Shown: one piece after another, positions 1 through 8,174 of the stretch | Position numbering within the stretch: position 1 is the stretch's first letter | Layout of the letters: each line of letters begins with the position of its first letter | NCBI RefSeq assembly: GCF_014737315.1 | Contig: NZ_JPUF01000038.1 | Coordinates: 1-39,280, forward strand | DNA length: 39,280 bases | Origin: Treponema zioleckii | GTDB lineage: Bacteria; Spirochaetota; Spirochaetia; Treponematales; Treponemataceae | Direction of reading: 5' to 3' | Made by a program: the position numbers and the translations under genes | The notes under the pieces: model-generated | Databases searched by the model: none | What the model was told of the DNA's origin: nothing | What the model saw: only the letters and a program-made list of their open reading frames with translations

Positions 1-40
1 GAAAACGCCGTTTTTTTATTTTTTAGGATGTTTAATTAGA

Positions 41-1381
41 TTACTGTTCGTCGCCGCTTTTTACGCGGTTTTCGAAGCGTGTAAAACTTGAAAGGAACAA
101 AAGATTTACGTCTCCGATTGGACCGTTTCTTTGTTTTGCTACAATCAATTTTGCATCGATTACAGGATTTGGATTTTCTTCATCCTGTTTCTTTCGGTCT
201 CGGTGAATGAACATTACAACATCCGCATCCTGCTCGATTGATCCTGAGCCACGGAGCTGAGAAAGTGTAGGTTCGTTTCCTTCAGCGTCGCGGGCAACCT
301 GCGAAAGTGCAACCACAGGAATGTCAAGTTCGCGTGCAAGGCTCTTCAGCGATTTTGAAATTTCCGAAACTTGCTCATAAACAGGAGCAGATGGATTTTC
401 TGTAGAGATAAGACCAATATAGTCGATAAAAATAATTTTTATGTCGTGGTTGGTTTTTAGCCGTCTGGCCATGGCGCGCAAGTCAATTAACGGCATGTTC
501 GGCGTATCGATTATATAAAGCGGTGCGTCAAAACATCGTCCGGCAGCCTCTTGTAGTTTTTGCAAGTCTTCGATTTTGAGCATTCCGCTTCGAAGTTTTT
601 GACCTGGAATTCGTGCGTTTTGAGACATCAGACGCTGGCCAATTTGTTCGTAAGACATTTCGAGCGAGAAGAATCCGCAAGGAATATGCTTGTCAATTGC
701 TATGTGCTCCATCATTGAAAGAGCCATAGCCGTTTTTCCCATTGATGGACGTGCACCAATGATAATCAACTCCGAATTTTGGAATCCGCTCGTCATGCTG
801 TCCAAATCTGTAAAACCGCTGGGAATGCCTGTAAATACGTTATGATTCTTAAAGTGAAGTTCAATGTTTTCGATGGTTTTTGGAATTACTTCACCCATCG
901 TGTGAACTTGAGTTGTTTGATCACGGTCCGCGAGCGCGAAAATTCGTTTTTCGGCTTCGTCGAGAATCATTTTGCTTTCTCGCGTTTCATCAAAAGCGGA
1001 TGTTTTTATTTCTGATGAAATTTTTATTAAATTTCGTCTTATTGCCCTGTCATGGACAATCTCCGCATAATAGTCTATGTTTGCACTTGAAGGAACAACG
1101 TCTGCAAGAGAGGCTATGTAAGCGGCTCCCCCAGCCTGTTCCAATTCGCCAGTTTTTGTAAGCTCACCAATTAATGTTAAAGTGTCGCCTGTTGTTCCTT
1201 GCGTAAAAAGGCTTACGAGTGCCTTAAAAATAATCTGATTCTGTTTTGAGTAAAACTGCTCTGAACTTAACAACGTGACTACGGAACTGACGGAATCCCA
1301 GTCAAGGAGCATGGCACCCAAAGTTGCTTTTTCCGCCTCGTCGTTGTGCGGTGGTATTTTATCTTTTAGAATCTCATCCAT
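41..1381 (-). CDS. dnaB: Replicative DNA helicase DnaB
   Basis: Hexameric helicase that unwinds DNA at the replication fork and works with DnaG primase. The protein has the N-terminal DnaB domain (NDEAEKATLGAMLLD) and a RecA-like C-terminal domain with Walker A (GARPSMGKTA), the FFSLEM segment, Walker B (IIFIDYIGLI) and a late QLRGSGSIEQDADVV motif. About 446 aa, normal for the family. I chose the ATG at 1381 because AAGGGG lies about 11 nt upstream and the protein then begins MDEILKDKIPPHNDEAE; the longer frame to 1444 adds 21 unrelated residues. It is the last gene of the ribosomal/SSB cluster, but a terminator lies between it and rplI, so it depends on read-through or a promoter of its own, which I could not place with confidence. 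Confidence 0.97.
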   Translation of the reverse strand: MDEILKDKIPPHNDEAEKATLGAMLLDWDSVSSVVTLLSSEQFYSKQNQIIFKALVSLFTQGTTGDTLTLIGELTKTGELEQAGGAAYIASLADVVPSSANIDYYAEIVHDRAIRRNLIKISSEIKTSAFDETRESKMILDEAEKRIFALADRDQTTQVHTMGEVIPKTIENIELHFKNHNVFTGIPSGFTDLDSMTSGFQNSELIIIGARPSMGKTAMALSMMEHIAIDKHIPCGFFSLEMSYEQIGQRLMSQNARIPGQKLRSGMLKIEDLQKLQEAAGRCFDAPLYIIDTPNMPLIDLRAMARRLKTNHDIKIIFIDYIGLISTENPSAPVYEQVSEISKSLKSLARELDIPVVALSQVARDAEGNEPTLSQLRGSGSIEQDADVVMFIHRDRKKQDEENPNPVIDAKLIVAKQRNGPIGDVNLLFLSSFTRFENRVKSGDEQ

Positions 1382-1442
1382 AGCTAAGACACCCCTTAAA
1401 GTAGTTGAATCTGAATCGTACCGAATATTAAATATAGAAAAC

Positions 1443-1473
1443 AAAAAAAGCCAGAGCGTAAACTCTGGCTTTT
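1443..1473 (-). terminator. Rho-independent terminator after rplI
   Basis: Perfect 11-bp stem (AAAAGCCAGAG paired with CTCTGGCTTTT), 6-nt loop. On the minus strand the 3' arm runs into seven consecutive T. It lies 20 nt past the rplI stop and upstream of dnaB, so most ribosomal operon transcripts probably end here. Confidence 0.85.
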
Positions 1474-1492
1474 GGAATAATTTTAATCTAAA

Positions 1493-2005
1493 TTATTCAG
1501 CTTTAGCTTCTTCTGTTTTTTCAGCGGCAGGAGCTGCTTCCAAAACTTTTCCGTCAGAAGTCTGAGCTTTTACAGAGATTTTTACTTCTGCTGTCTGAGC
1601 TTCATAAAGGTGAATTACACAGTGGTAGTTACCTGTTGATTTGATTGTTGAGCCAGGAATCTCAATTCGTTTGCGCTCAATTTCAAATCCGTTCTTGTTG
1701 AGATAATCTGCAACAGTCTGTGCTGTAACGGCACCGTACAATTTGCCGTTTGCTCCAGCTGGCATTACGAGGTCAACGAGAGTAGCCTCAAGTTTCTCTT
1801 TCAAGCTAGCAGAATCCTTTCGTTTCTGCTCTTTGCGAGCTGCAATTTCTTCTTTGCGTGACTCGAAATATTTTACTGATTCATCATTGTATGGAACAGC
1901 ATACATACGTGGGAAAAGATAGTTGCGAGCGTATCCGTTAGCAACGTTCTTTACATCACCCATTTCTCCAAGATGTTTTACATCTGTGTAAAGAATAACT
2001 TTCAT
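1493..2005 (-). CDS. rplI: 50S ribosomal protein L9
   Basis: Large-subunit protein of the L1 stalk base. The N-terminal L9 signature is clear (MKVILYTDVKHLGEMGDVKNV, then GYARNYLFPRMYAVP), followed by the long central helix rich in Lys and Glu and the C-terminal domain (GKLYGAVTAQTVADYL). At 170 aa it is about 20 residues longer than typical L9; the excess is a C-terminal Ala/Glu-rich tail ending KTEEAKAE. AGGAG lies about 7 nt before the ATG. It is third from last in the rpsF operon, with a hairpin between it and rpsR and a terminator after it. Confidence 0.97.
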   Translation of the reverse strand: MKVILYTDVKHLGEMGDVKNVANGYARNYLFPRMYAVPYNDESVKYFESRKEEIAARKEQKRKDSASLKEKLEATLVDLVMPAGANGKLYGAVTAQTVADYLNKNGFEIERKRIEIPGSTIKSTGNYHCVIHLYEAQTAEVKISVKAQTSDGKVLEAAPAAEKTEEAKAE

Positions 2006-2032
2006 TTTACAAGCTCCTAAAAATAAAAAACG

Positions 2033-2072
2033 AATCGATTGAATGTGCCAGGAGTTGGCTCATCAATCGATT
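2033..2072 (-). other. Terminator-like hairpin between rpsR and rplI
   Basis: Perfect 10-bp arms (AATCGATTGA and TCAATCGATT) continue inward as an imperfect TGAGCCA/TGGCACA stem closing a 5-nt loop. On the minus strand the structure is followed by a T-rich stretch and then the rplI ribosome-binding site. It could be an attenuator, a processing site, or a fold that tunes rplI expression. The fold is visible; the function is inference. Confidence 0.6.
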
Positions 2073-2086
2073 TAATTAACAAAAAA

Positions 2087-2413
2087 CTACTCTGTAACGA
2101 ATGGCAAGAGACAGATGTTTCTTGCGCGTTTGATAGCTACAGTAAGCTCACGCTGATGTTTTGCACATGTGCCAGTGATGCGGCGTGGAAGAATCTTGCC
2201 ACGTTCTGTTGTGAAACGACGGAGACCGTCTGCATCTTTGTAATCGATTTTTGCTTTGTTAGCACAGAAACGGCATACCTTCTTGCGGAAGAAAGTTTTC
2301 CCCTTTCCTCTTGGTGAGCGTTCCTCGCCTTCACGTCCGTCAGCTGCGGCTCTTGTATCTGTTTCAGAATTTACTTTCTGTTCAACTTCGTTTGTTGTAA
2401 CTTCGTCTGCCAT
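2087..2413 (-). CDS. rpsR: 30S ribosomal protein S18
   Basis: Small-subunit protein that pairs with S6 on the platform. The S18 core is obvious from about residue 40: [16 protein letters not shown], then [32 protein letters not shown]. The cysteines of the zinc-binding type of S18 are present (CRFC and TCAKH). At 108 aa it is longer than the usual 70-80 aa because of a charged N-terminal extension of about 37 residues. AGGAG precedes the ATG. It follows ssb in the same operon, and its partner S6 is encoded just before ssb. Confidence 0.96.
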   Translation of the reverse strand: MADEVTTNEVEQKVNSETDTRAAADGREGEERSPRGKGKTFFRKKVCRFCANKAKIDYKDADGLRRFTTERGKILPRRITGTCAKHQRELTVAIKRARNICLLPFVTE

Positions 2414-2444
2414 ATTATTCTCCTAATAGCTAGAATCGTCAGAT

Positions 2445-2993
2445 TTAGAATGGAATGTCTTCTGGGAAACCAGAGTCAACATTATTAAAACCTTGGTCAC
2501 CATAAGGCTGACTAGAACCCATTGGATCGTAGCCACCGTTCTGTGCTGCTGGATTTGCTTGGAAGCGCGGTTGATAACCCCCAGCCGGCTGTCCGGCATT
2601 TTCCGTTCTTCCAGCACCGAAGTTTCCTCCGGTACCGTTGCCAGCAGCTCCGCCAAGAAGCTGCACATTGTTTGCCACGATTGAAACACGGTCACGTGTT
2701 TTTCCGGTTTCTTTGTCTTGCCAGCGCTCCTGTCTGAGATAGCCTTCGATTGCAATTTGTTTGCCTTTCGTTAAGTACGGCTTTAAATTCTCAGCAGTGC
2801 GTCCCCAGATAGTAACGTTAAAATAATTTGCCTCGTCAACCCACTGCTCGCCTTGTTTTCGGCTTCTGTTTACGGCAATGCTGATGTTTGCACGAGCCTG
2901 ACCGTTAGGAGTATAAGCAAATTCCCGCTGGTCTCCGGCATTTAAATCACGTGTAAGTCTTCCGACAATTGTAACTGTGTTTACATCAGTCAT
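2445..2993 (-). CDS. ssb: Single-stranded DNA-binding protein
   Basis: Binds single-stranded DNA at replication forks and recruits partners through its acidic tip. The OB fold begins DVNTVTIVGRLTRDL and contains the typical NYFNVTIWGRTAENL strand and the KGKQIAIEGYLRQERW strand. A glycine/asparagine/proline-rich linker leads to the tail DSGFPEDIPF, the canonical C-terminal protein-interaction tip. I chose the ATG at 2993, with AGGAG 8 nt upstream, over the in-frame TTG two codons earlier. It lies between rpsF and rpsR, the standard bacterial order. Confidence 0.97.
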   Translation of the reverse strand: MTDVNTVTIVGRLTRDLNAGDQREFAYTPNGQARANISIAVNRSRKQGEQWVDEANYFNVTIWGRTAENLKPYLTKGKQIAIEGYLRQERWQDKETGKTRDRVSIVANNVQLLGGAAGNGTGGNFGAGRTENAGQPAGGYQPRFQANPAAQNGGYDPMGSSQPYGDQGFNNVDSGFPEDIPF

Positions 2994-3054
2994 AAACAAA
3001 ACTCCTAATTAAAAGCTGAAAGTGGATTTTTAGTAGATAAAACCAAAGGACAAA

Positions 3055-3348
3055 CTATTTGTTCTTTTCGTCATCCAATTTTACGAACAATGATTTAAGC
3101 AAATTATTGTTCAATCTGAACTGTGCGTTGATTTCTACGAGTTTTGCAGGGTTTGCAGATACTGTGAAAAGAACGAAACGACCACGTTTTTGCTTGTTGA
3201 TTTCGTAAGCAAGGTCACGGTCGCCGTAAGGCTCTTCTTTTTCTACTGTTGCACCAAACTGTGCCAATACTGAACGAACTAAGTCAGTTCCAGCTTTGAA
3301 CTTATCTTCCTCGATTGGGTAGATAGTCATAAGTTCATACTTTTTCAT
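3055..3348 (-). CDS. rpsF: 30S ribosomal protein S6
   Basis: S6 binds 16S rRNA together with S18. The protein starts MKKYELMTIYPIEED and contains the conserved KEEPYGDRDLAYEINKQKRG segment and the strand that follows. 97 aa with this start, normal for S6. I chose the ATG at 3348 because AAGGAG lies 10 nt upstream; the frame opens eight codons earlier without homology. It is the first gene of the operon, behind the promoter at 3412-3441, with a short structured leader that could support S6:S18 feedback control. Confidence 0.96.
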   Translation of the reverse strand: MKKYELMTIYPIEEDKFKAGTDLVRSVLAQFGATVEKEEPYGDRDLAYEINKQKRGRFVLFTVSANPAKLVEINAQFRLNNNLLKSLFVKLDDEKNK

Positions 3349-3375
3349 GTGTATGTTTCTCCTTATGGACAATTG

Positions 3376-3395
3376 GAAATCGCATACGCGACTTC
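3376..3395 (-). promoter_or_regulatory. Hairpin in the rpsF leader
   Basis: Eight-bp stem with one G-U pair and a 4-nt loop (transcript arms GAAGUCGC and GCGAUUUC), between the predicted transcription start and the rpsF ribosome-binding site. rpsF leaders in many bacteria carry an S6:S18-binding structure. I do not see a clear conserved CCG element here, so assignment to that motif is tentative. Confidence 0.4.
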
Positions 3396-3411
3396 AAGGG
3401 GTTCGAATGTA

Positions 3412-3441
3412 AATATAGCATTTTCGGCGGAAGAAGGTCAA
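3412..3441 (-). promoter_or_regulatory. Sigma-70-type promoter for the rpsF operon
   Basis: On the minus strand: TTGACC as -35, an 18-nt spacer, TATATT as -10, each 5 of 6 to consensus. The predicted start is near 3405, giving a leader of about 57 nt before the rpsF ATG. Confidence 0.7.
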
Positions 3442-3493
3442 TTGTTTATGAGAATTTTTTTATGAGGAAAGTTTCCGCGGAAAACTGAGCCTA

Positions 3494-3554
3494 GCCCTGC
3501 ATGGAGTGGCGGCGCAGCCGTTCGCTTTGCGAATGAAACCACGGAACGCAGGGC
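3494..3554. repeat. Cloverleaf-shaped short palindromic repeat
   Basis: A 61-nt GC-rich element in an AT-rich spacer. The outer arms GCCCTGC and GCAGGGC pair, with a GTGG/CCAC extension after an internal mismatch. Inside are two more hairpins, CGGC-GCA-GCCG and TTCGC-TTT-GCGAA. Together they make a three-stem structure like REP or MITE-type dispersed repeats. The rest of the 3442-3733 spacer shows no gene; a TATAAT lies at 3719-3724 just before the next ATG. Confidence 0.6.
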
Positions 3555-3733
3555 ATGACAGTTGATGCTTGGCGGCGGTAAGTTTTTTGAGTGATGCCAA
3601 AAGTTGATTTCGCTCCAAATTGAAAATTAGCTGAAAATTTTAAAAAGCGCCAATTTATCAACTCGACATTATGAGTTAAAAATCCGATAATGTAATGGGA
3701 AAATAGTTTTTTGGGAGTATATAATAGAAAAAA

Positions 3734-4999
3734 ATGGCTGGTCAGATTATAAAAGTTGAAAAAATGGTTGCCGGGGGAAATTGTATTGGCAGGTTGAATG
3801 GAAAAAATGTTTTTGTGCCGTATGCCGTTCCCGGTGAGACTCTTGAGGTTGAAATAACTAAGTCTTTTAGGGACTATGATTTAGCGAGAATTGTGAGGGT
3901 TTTGGAGCCTTCTTCGCACAGAATTGAGCCTTTTTGCCCTTTGTATGGCGGCGATGAAGGAAAATGCGGCGGATGCAACATGCAGCATATTGACTATGAG
4001 TTTCAGAAAAAGCTTCGGGCGGAAATTTTACGTGATTGTTTTGAGCGTGAAGGTCTGACTTCCCCGGAAATTGAAATTATTTCGGCGGATGAAAAAAATT
4101 ATCGTTCGAGAATTCAGCTTACGGACGGTGGTTTTAATTCGAAAGAATCGAATTCTGTCGTGAACCTTTCAAATTGTCCTGTTGCCACGAATGAGATAAA
4201 TTCTTATCTTGCAATGACTTCGCAAAATGAGCGTCCGAGCGGCCGGGTGCATATTTTTGGTGACAGACGAGTTTTGAACGCACAGAATGAAAAATTTGCA
4301 AACGTCGTGGTTGCCGATGAAGATGAAGTTTATTCGTCTGTCGGAAAGGTTTCTGGCGCCGGTAAAAATCGGCTTAATAAAGTTAAAAATAATCTTAATC
4401 ATCGTTTCATGGGAACGAGACAGAATTCTGAGAATGTTTGTTCAGTGACTTTGAAAGGAAAGAAAATTGATTTTGATGTGAAGGGGTTTTTCCAGTCGAA
4501 TCTTGATGTGCTTGAAAAGACGATTGATGCCGTGTGCTACAACATGGGCGGAAAAAATGTCCTTGACATGTACGCTGGGTGCGGAACTTTTTCGGTTTTT
4601 CTTTCTGACATTTTTGAAAAAACTTTCCTTGTTGAGCACAATCGTGATGCCCTGGTTTTTGCGGAAATGAATCTTGCCGGCAAAAAACATGAAAGTTATG
4701 GACAGAGCGGCGAAAAATGGGTTTTGCAGAATGCTCGGAATGTGATTTTGAATAACGGAAATTTTGATGCAGTCGTAATTGACCCTCCTCGTTCAGGAAT
4801 GGAAAAGCAAGTTTGCAAATGGCTTTGCGAGAATAAAGTTGGACAGATACGGAGCGTTTCGTGCAATCCTTCGACACACGCGAGGGACGCTAAATTCCTT
4901 GTAAAATCTGGCTATATTCTTTCAAAATTGTATCTTTTGGATTTTTATCCGCAAACCTCTCACATTGAGAGTCTGGCTTTTTTTGAGTACTATGCGTAG
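3734..4999 (+). CDS. RlmD/TrmA-family 23S rRNA (uracil-5-)-methyltransferase
   Basis: SAM-dependent enzyme methylating C5 of a uridine in rRNA (RlmD/RlmCD type) or tRNA. An N-terminal TRAM domain covers residues 1-60. Cys68, Cys78, Cys81 and Cys148 fit the [4Fe-4S] ligands of the family. The SAM-binding motif is LDMYAGCGTF (277-286), with GFFQ at 251-254, IDPPRSG at 349-355, and the nucleophile Cys377 in SVSCNPS. 421 aa is normal. The exact target base cannot be told from sequence, so no symbol is given. No strong ribosome-binding site is close to the ATG, and a TATAAT ends only 9 nt before it, so the message may be nearly leaderless. The next gene overlaps its end by 8 nt. Confidence 0.88.
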   Translation: MAGQIIKVEKMVAGGNCIGRLNGKNVFVPYAVPGETLEVEITKSFRDYDLARIVRVLEPSSHRIEPFCPLYGGDEGKCGGCNMQHIDYEFQKKLRAEILRDCFEREGLTSPEIEIISADEKNYRSRIQLTDGGFNSKESNSVVNLSNCPVATNEINSYLAMTSQNERPSGRVHIFGDRRVLNAQNEKFANVVVADEDEVYSSVGKVSGAGKNRLNKVKNNLNHRFMGTRQNSENVCSVTLKGKKIDFDVKGFFQSNLDVLEKTIDAVCYNMGGKNVLDMYAGCGTFSVFLSDIFEKTFLVEHNRDALVFAEMNLAGKKHESYGQSGEKWVLQNARNVILNNGNFDAVVIDPPRSGMEKQVCKWLCENKVGQIRSVSCNPSTHARDAKFLVKSGYILSKLYLLDFYPQTSHIESLAFFEYYA

Positions 5000-6743
5000 A
5001 TTTGTTTTTTGTTTGTTGATTTTGGTCTTTGCGGTTTTTGAGTGTTTTTCTCAGGTGGCGGCTTTGCGCAATGCTGACCTTTCGGTGCAAAAGCCTTCGT
5101 GGCAGGCTGCTATTGGCGGAGAAGCCGTGGCGCCTGCCGTTGAGACTTCGTACGGAATCGTTGTTCTTAGCGACGGCCGAATGTTGAATGCTTGCACGGC
5201 AGATGGAAAAGTCATTTGGCAGCAGGCTGTAAAGGGGCGGCCTACTCCGTTTATGACTGCATTCGGGGACTTTTTGTACGTTGTTACGAGCGATAAAAAA
5301 CTTAATTTTGTAAATCCGTCTGGCGTTACTATTTGGACGGCTGATAATCCCTTTGCGATTGTAGAGTCTCCTACTTTGGGGCTTGACGGTCGCGTTTTTG
5401 TGCGCGGAAAAAACAAGATTGCCTGTTACGGTCTGAACGGAATTATGCGATGGCAGACTGAAACTCCTGAACAGGCTGATTTGCCGCTTTCTGTTTTGAA
5501 TGACGGAAGCATTCTTGTTTATATGAAGAACCTTCGTGACGGTAAGACTGTAGCAAAACGTTTTTCAGCTTTTGGCGGCGCTGAGGAAGATTTGATTTTT
5601 TCTGATGAGGTTGTTTCGGCTGTTTCTTCGGAGCAAGGAATTCTTGTTGGTCTTAAGAACGGCTCAATCGGTTTGTGCGCGGTGAAAGATGGTTTTGCGG
5701 ATTCAAGATGGGTTCAAAAATCATATTTTCCGTCGGGCGCGTTTTCGATTTGTTATTCAAAAAGTTCAAAATATTCGGCTTTCTTTTTTAAGACCGGCTC
5801 TAGTATTTCTGTAATAATCGTAAATACTGAGGACGGGGAATTTATAAATCAGTTTACGTTGGGCGCGGTTAACGTTAATTCGATTCAGCAGACTCGCGCC
5901 ACGGATTCGGGTTTTTTTATTGCAGATTCGTCGAACGCTTACGAATTTATGGAAGACGGTACGGTTCTTTGGGCCGGAAAGTTGCCTTCGAAAGCAAAAT
6001 GGAATTATCTTGTTTACACGAAAACTTGCTATTTGATTTTTTGTAACAAAAACTGGATTGTTGATTCATTCCGCATGAATCAAGCGATTTCTATGGAAGA
6101 AAATGTTACAATCGGCAAAAAAAGCGTTTCGATAATCAAAATTGATGAAAGAAGTTCCTCTTCCGAGTTTGGAATGCGTACTCTGACTGAAGAAGATCTT
6201 ACGGAACTTATTAAAATTATGAGCGAGGGAAATTACGGCATTCATGAAGAAGAATACATGACAAAAATAAAGACCGAGGCTCAGAATTATGTGAATTCCC
6301 TGAATTTTATCAGTTCGAATACAAAAACTACTTCCAGCTATTTTGAAGAAAATCCTCTTTATACCCGAAAATTGTTCTATTTGATGTCCCTTACAGGTTC
6401 TGAGGAATTTGTCTCTTATTTTGCGACTTTGATAAAATCCGAAAAAAACATGTCTCTTCTTACGCAACTCATTGCCTACTCCGGAAAAATTGGCTATGAC
6501 CCTTACGGTGAACTTTTGTCGGCATATCATTATGTTATGAAGTCAAGGGTTTTGCCTTCGGACGTTCCTGTTTTGATGAATATTTGTGATTCAGTTTATG
6601 AAATTTGCAAATTCATGGGCCGACCTGCATTTTACAATTATGGGCGCGAGATAATTTCGCTCATGTTCTTTCCAAGATACGACAAAAAAGTGCGTGATTA
6701 TGCGCGTGATACTCTAAAGAGAATCGCTGATCTTAAAATGTGA
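4992..6743 (+). CDS. Secreted PQQ-type beta-propeller repeat protein
   Basis: Exported protein with a signal peptide (MRRFVFCLLILVFAVFECFS) and a beta-propeller. The first 250 residues contain repeats of the form 'LSDGRMLNACTADGKVIWQQ', 'VTSDKKLNFVNPSGVTIWTA' and 'GLDGRVFVRGKNKIACYG', typical of PQQ-like/WD-like blades. The last 180 residues are mostly helical and resemble HEAT-type helices. I chose the ATG at 4992, which overlaps the end of the methyltransferase gene, because the signal peptide starts there. No PQQ-enzyme residues are recognisable, so a structural or scaffold role (for example in the periplasm) is more likely than a dehydrogenase. About 583 aa. Probably co-transcribed with the upstream gene. 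Confidence 0.75.
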   Translation: MRRFVFCLLILVFAVFECFSQVAALRNADLSVQKPSWQAAIGGEAVAPAVETSYGIVVLSDGRMLNACTADGKVIWQQAVKGRPTPFMTAFGDFLYVVTSDKKLNFVNPSGVTIWTADNPFAIVESPTLGLDGRVFVRGKNKIACYGLNGIMRWQTETPEQADLPLSVLNDGSILVYMKNLRDGKTVAKRFSAFGGAEEDLIFSDEVVSAVSSEQGILVGLKNGSIGLCAVKDGFADSRWVQKSYFPSGAFSICYSKSSKYSAFFFKTGSSISVIIVNTEDGEFINQFTLGAVNVNSIQQTRATDSGFFIADSSNAYEFMEDGTVLWAGKLPSKAKWNYLVYTKTCYLIFCNKNWIVDSFRMNQAISMEENVTIGKKSVSIIKIDERSSSSEFGMRTLTEEDLTELIKIMSEGNYGIHEEEYMTKIKTEAQNYVNSLNFISSNTKTTSSYFEENPLYTRKLFYLMSLTGSEEFVSYFATLIKSEKNMSLLTQLIAYSGKIGYDPYGELLSAYHYVMKSRVLPSDVPVLMNICDSVYEICKFMGRPAFYNYGREIISLMFFPRYDKKVRDYARDTLKRIADLKM

Positions 6744-6744
6744 T

Positions 6745-6773
6745 TTGACTATTTGTTTATATAGAATTAGAAT
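6745..6773 (+). promoter_or_regulatory. Promoter for leuCD
   Basis: TTGACT (-35), exactly 17 nt, TAGAAT (-10), both 5 of 6 to consensus, starting 1 nt after the stop of the propeller gene. The leader to the leuC ATG is about 65 nt, with AAGGAG 8 nt before the start. Confidence 0.8.
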
Positions 6774-6844
6774 TATTAAACTTATTTTAGCTGATTTTTA
6801 AATTCATTAAAGAATTAAAGTTGGCTTTACCAAGGAGACCTTAA

Positions 6845-8131
6845 ATGGGAAAGACCATTGCTCAGAAAATTTTTGATGCACATTTGGTAGACAGTCCTTT
6901 CTCTGGAACTTATGTTCTGAAGCTTGACCGTGTGTTCTGCCATGAGATTACGACGCCTGTCGCAATTAATGATTTGGTAGAACGAAAGATGGATCGTGTT
7001 TTTGATCCGACTAAAATCAAAGCCGTGATTGACCACGTAACACCTGCGAAGGATAGCAAGACTGCCACACAAGGCAAAATCCTTCGTGATTGGGCTAGAC
7101 GAAATAATATCAAAGATTTTTTTGATATTGGCTCAAATGGTGTGTGCCATGCTATTTTCCCTGAAAAAGGTTTTGTACGCCCTGGTTATACTGTAATTAT
7201 GGGTGACAGTCACACTTGTACGCACGGTGCATTCGGTGCTTTTGCGGCTGGTGTTGGTACGACAGATCTCGAAGTCGGAATCTTGAAAGGTGTTTGTTCG
7301 TTCCGTGAGCCAAAATCAATAAAATTTGTATTGAACGGTAAGTTGAAAGAAGGCGTTTATGCAAAAGATGTAATTCTTTTCCTTATCGGAAAAATTGGTG
7401 TTAACGGTGCTACGAACTGCGTTGTTGAATTCACAGGTCCGATTGTTGACAATATGGGCATGGAAGAGCGAATGACCCTTTGCAATATGGCTGTTGAGGC
7501 CGGTGGAACTAGTGGCATCTGTTTCCCAGACATGAAGACTGTAGATTATCTTTGGGAATTTATCAAAGATGAATATAAAACAAAAGAAGATGCACTTGCA
7601 GATTATGAAAAATGGCATGATGATGAAGATGCAACTTATGAGAAAGTTTATACTTTCGATCTTTCTGATTTGGAGCCGGTTTGTACGATTAACTACAAGC
7701 CAGACCAGATTAAGAAGATTTCAGAAATGAAGGGCACTCGTGTAGACCAGATTTATATCGGTTCTTGCACGAACGGTCGTATTTCTGACCTTCGAGTTGC
7801 GGCTAGCGTTCTTAAAGGACATCATCTTGCGGAAGGTGTTCGCGGAATCGTTTCTCCTGCAACTCCAAAAATTTACAAGATGGCTATGGATGAAGGACTT
7901 CTCGATATTTTTGTTGAGGCTGGGTTCTGTGTAACTAATCCTACTTGTGGTGCTTGTCTCGGAATGTCTAACGGAGTATTGGCAGAAGGTGAAGTTTGTG
8001 CTTCTACAACGAACAGAAACTTTAATGGTCGAATGGGTAAAGGCGGAATGGTTCATCTTATGAGTCCTGCTTCTGCTGCTGCAACTGCTATTGCAGGAAC
8101 TATTACAAATTCTGCTATTTACAAGGGCTAA
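6845..8131 (+). CDS. leuC: 3-isopropylmalate dehydratase large subunit (aconitase family)
   Basis: Iron-sulfur hydro-lyase subunit. In leucine synthesis it isomerises 2-isopropylmalate to 3-isopropylmalate with LeuD. Cys308 (GSCTNG), Cys368 and Cys371 (CGAC) ligate the [4Fe-4S] cluster. Other family motifs are MGDSHTCTHGAFGAFAAGVGT (119-139) and the C-terminal NRNFNGRMG. At 428 aa it belongs to the shorter LeuC type, shared with homoaconitase and dimethylmalate dehydratase, not the roughly 465-aa enterobacterial type. The neighbours do not include leuA or leuB, so the true substrate may differ from isopropylmalate. leuD follows after 43 nt. Confidence 0.88.
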   Translation: MGKTIAQKIFDAHLVDSPFSGTYVLKLDRVFCHEITTPVAINDLVERKMDRVFDPTKIKAVIDHVTPAKDSKTATQGKILRDWARRNNIKDFFDIGSNGVCHAIFPEKGFVRPGYTVIMGDSHTCTHGAFGAFAAGVGTTDLEVGILKGVCSFREPKSIKFVLNGKLKEGVYAKDVILFLIGKIGVNGATNCVVEFTGPIVDNMGMEERMTLCNMAVEAGGTSGICFPDMKTVDYLWEFIKDEYKTKEDALADYEKWHDDEDATYEKVYTFDLSDLEPVCTINYKPDQIKKISEMKGTRVDQIYIGSCTNGRISDLRVAASVLKGHHLAEGVRGIVSPATPKIYKMAMDEGLLDIFVEAGFCVTNPTCGACLGMSNGVLAEGEVCASTTNRNFNGRMGKGGMVHLMSPASAAATAIAGTITNSAIYKG

Positions 8132-8174
8132 TTTTCTTGAAAACTATAGATCTTGCTTTTAAAGGAGTAAAATT

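Noticed and set aside
4407-4877. Antisense frame of 156 codons inside the methyltransferase gene
   Set aside because: Shadow of the RlmD-type gene, which has all motifs on the sense strand.
5000-6743. PQQ-dependent dehydrogenase
   Set aside because: Only the propeller repeats match; catalytic residues and the calcium/PQQ-binding pattern are not seen.
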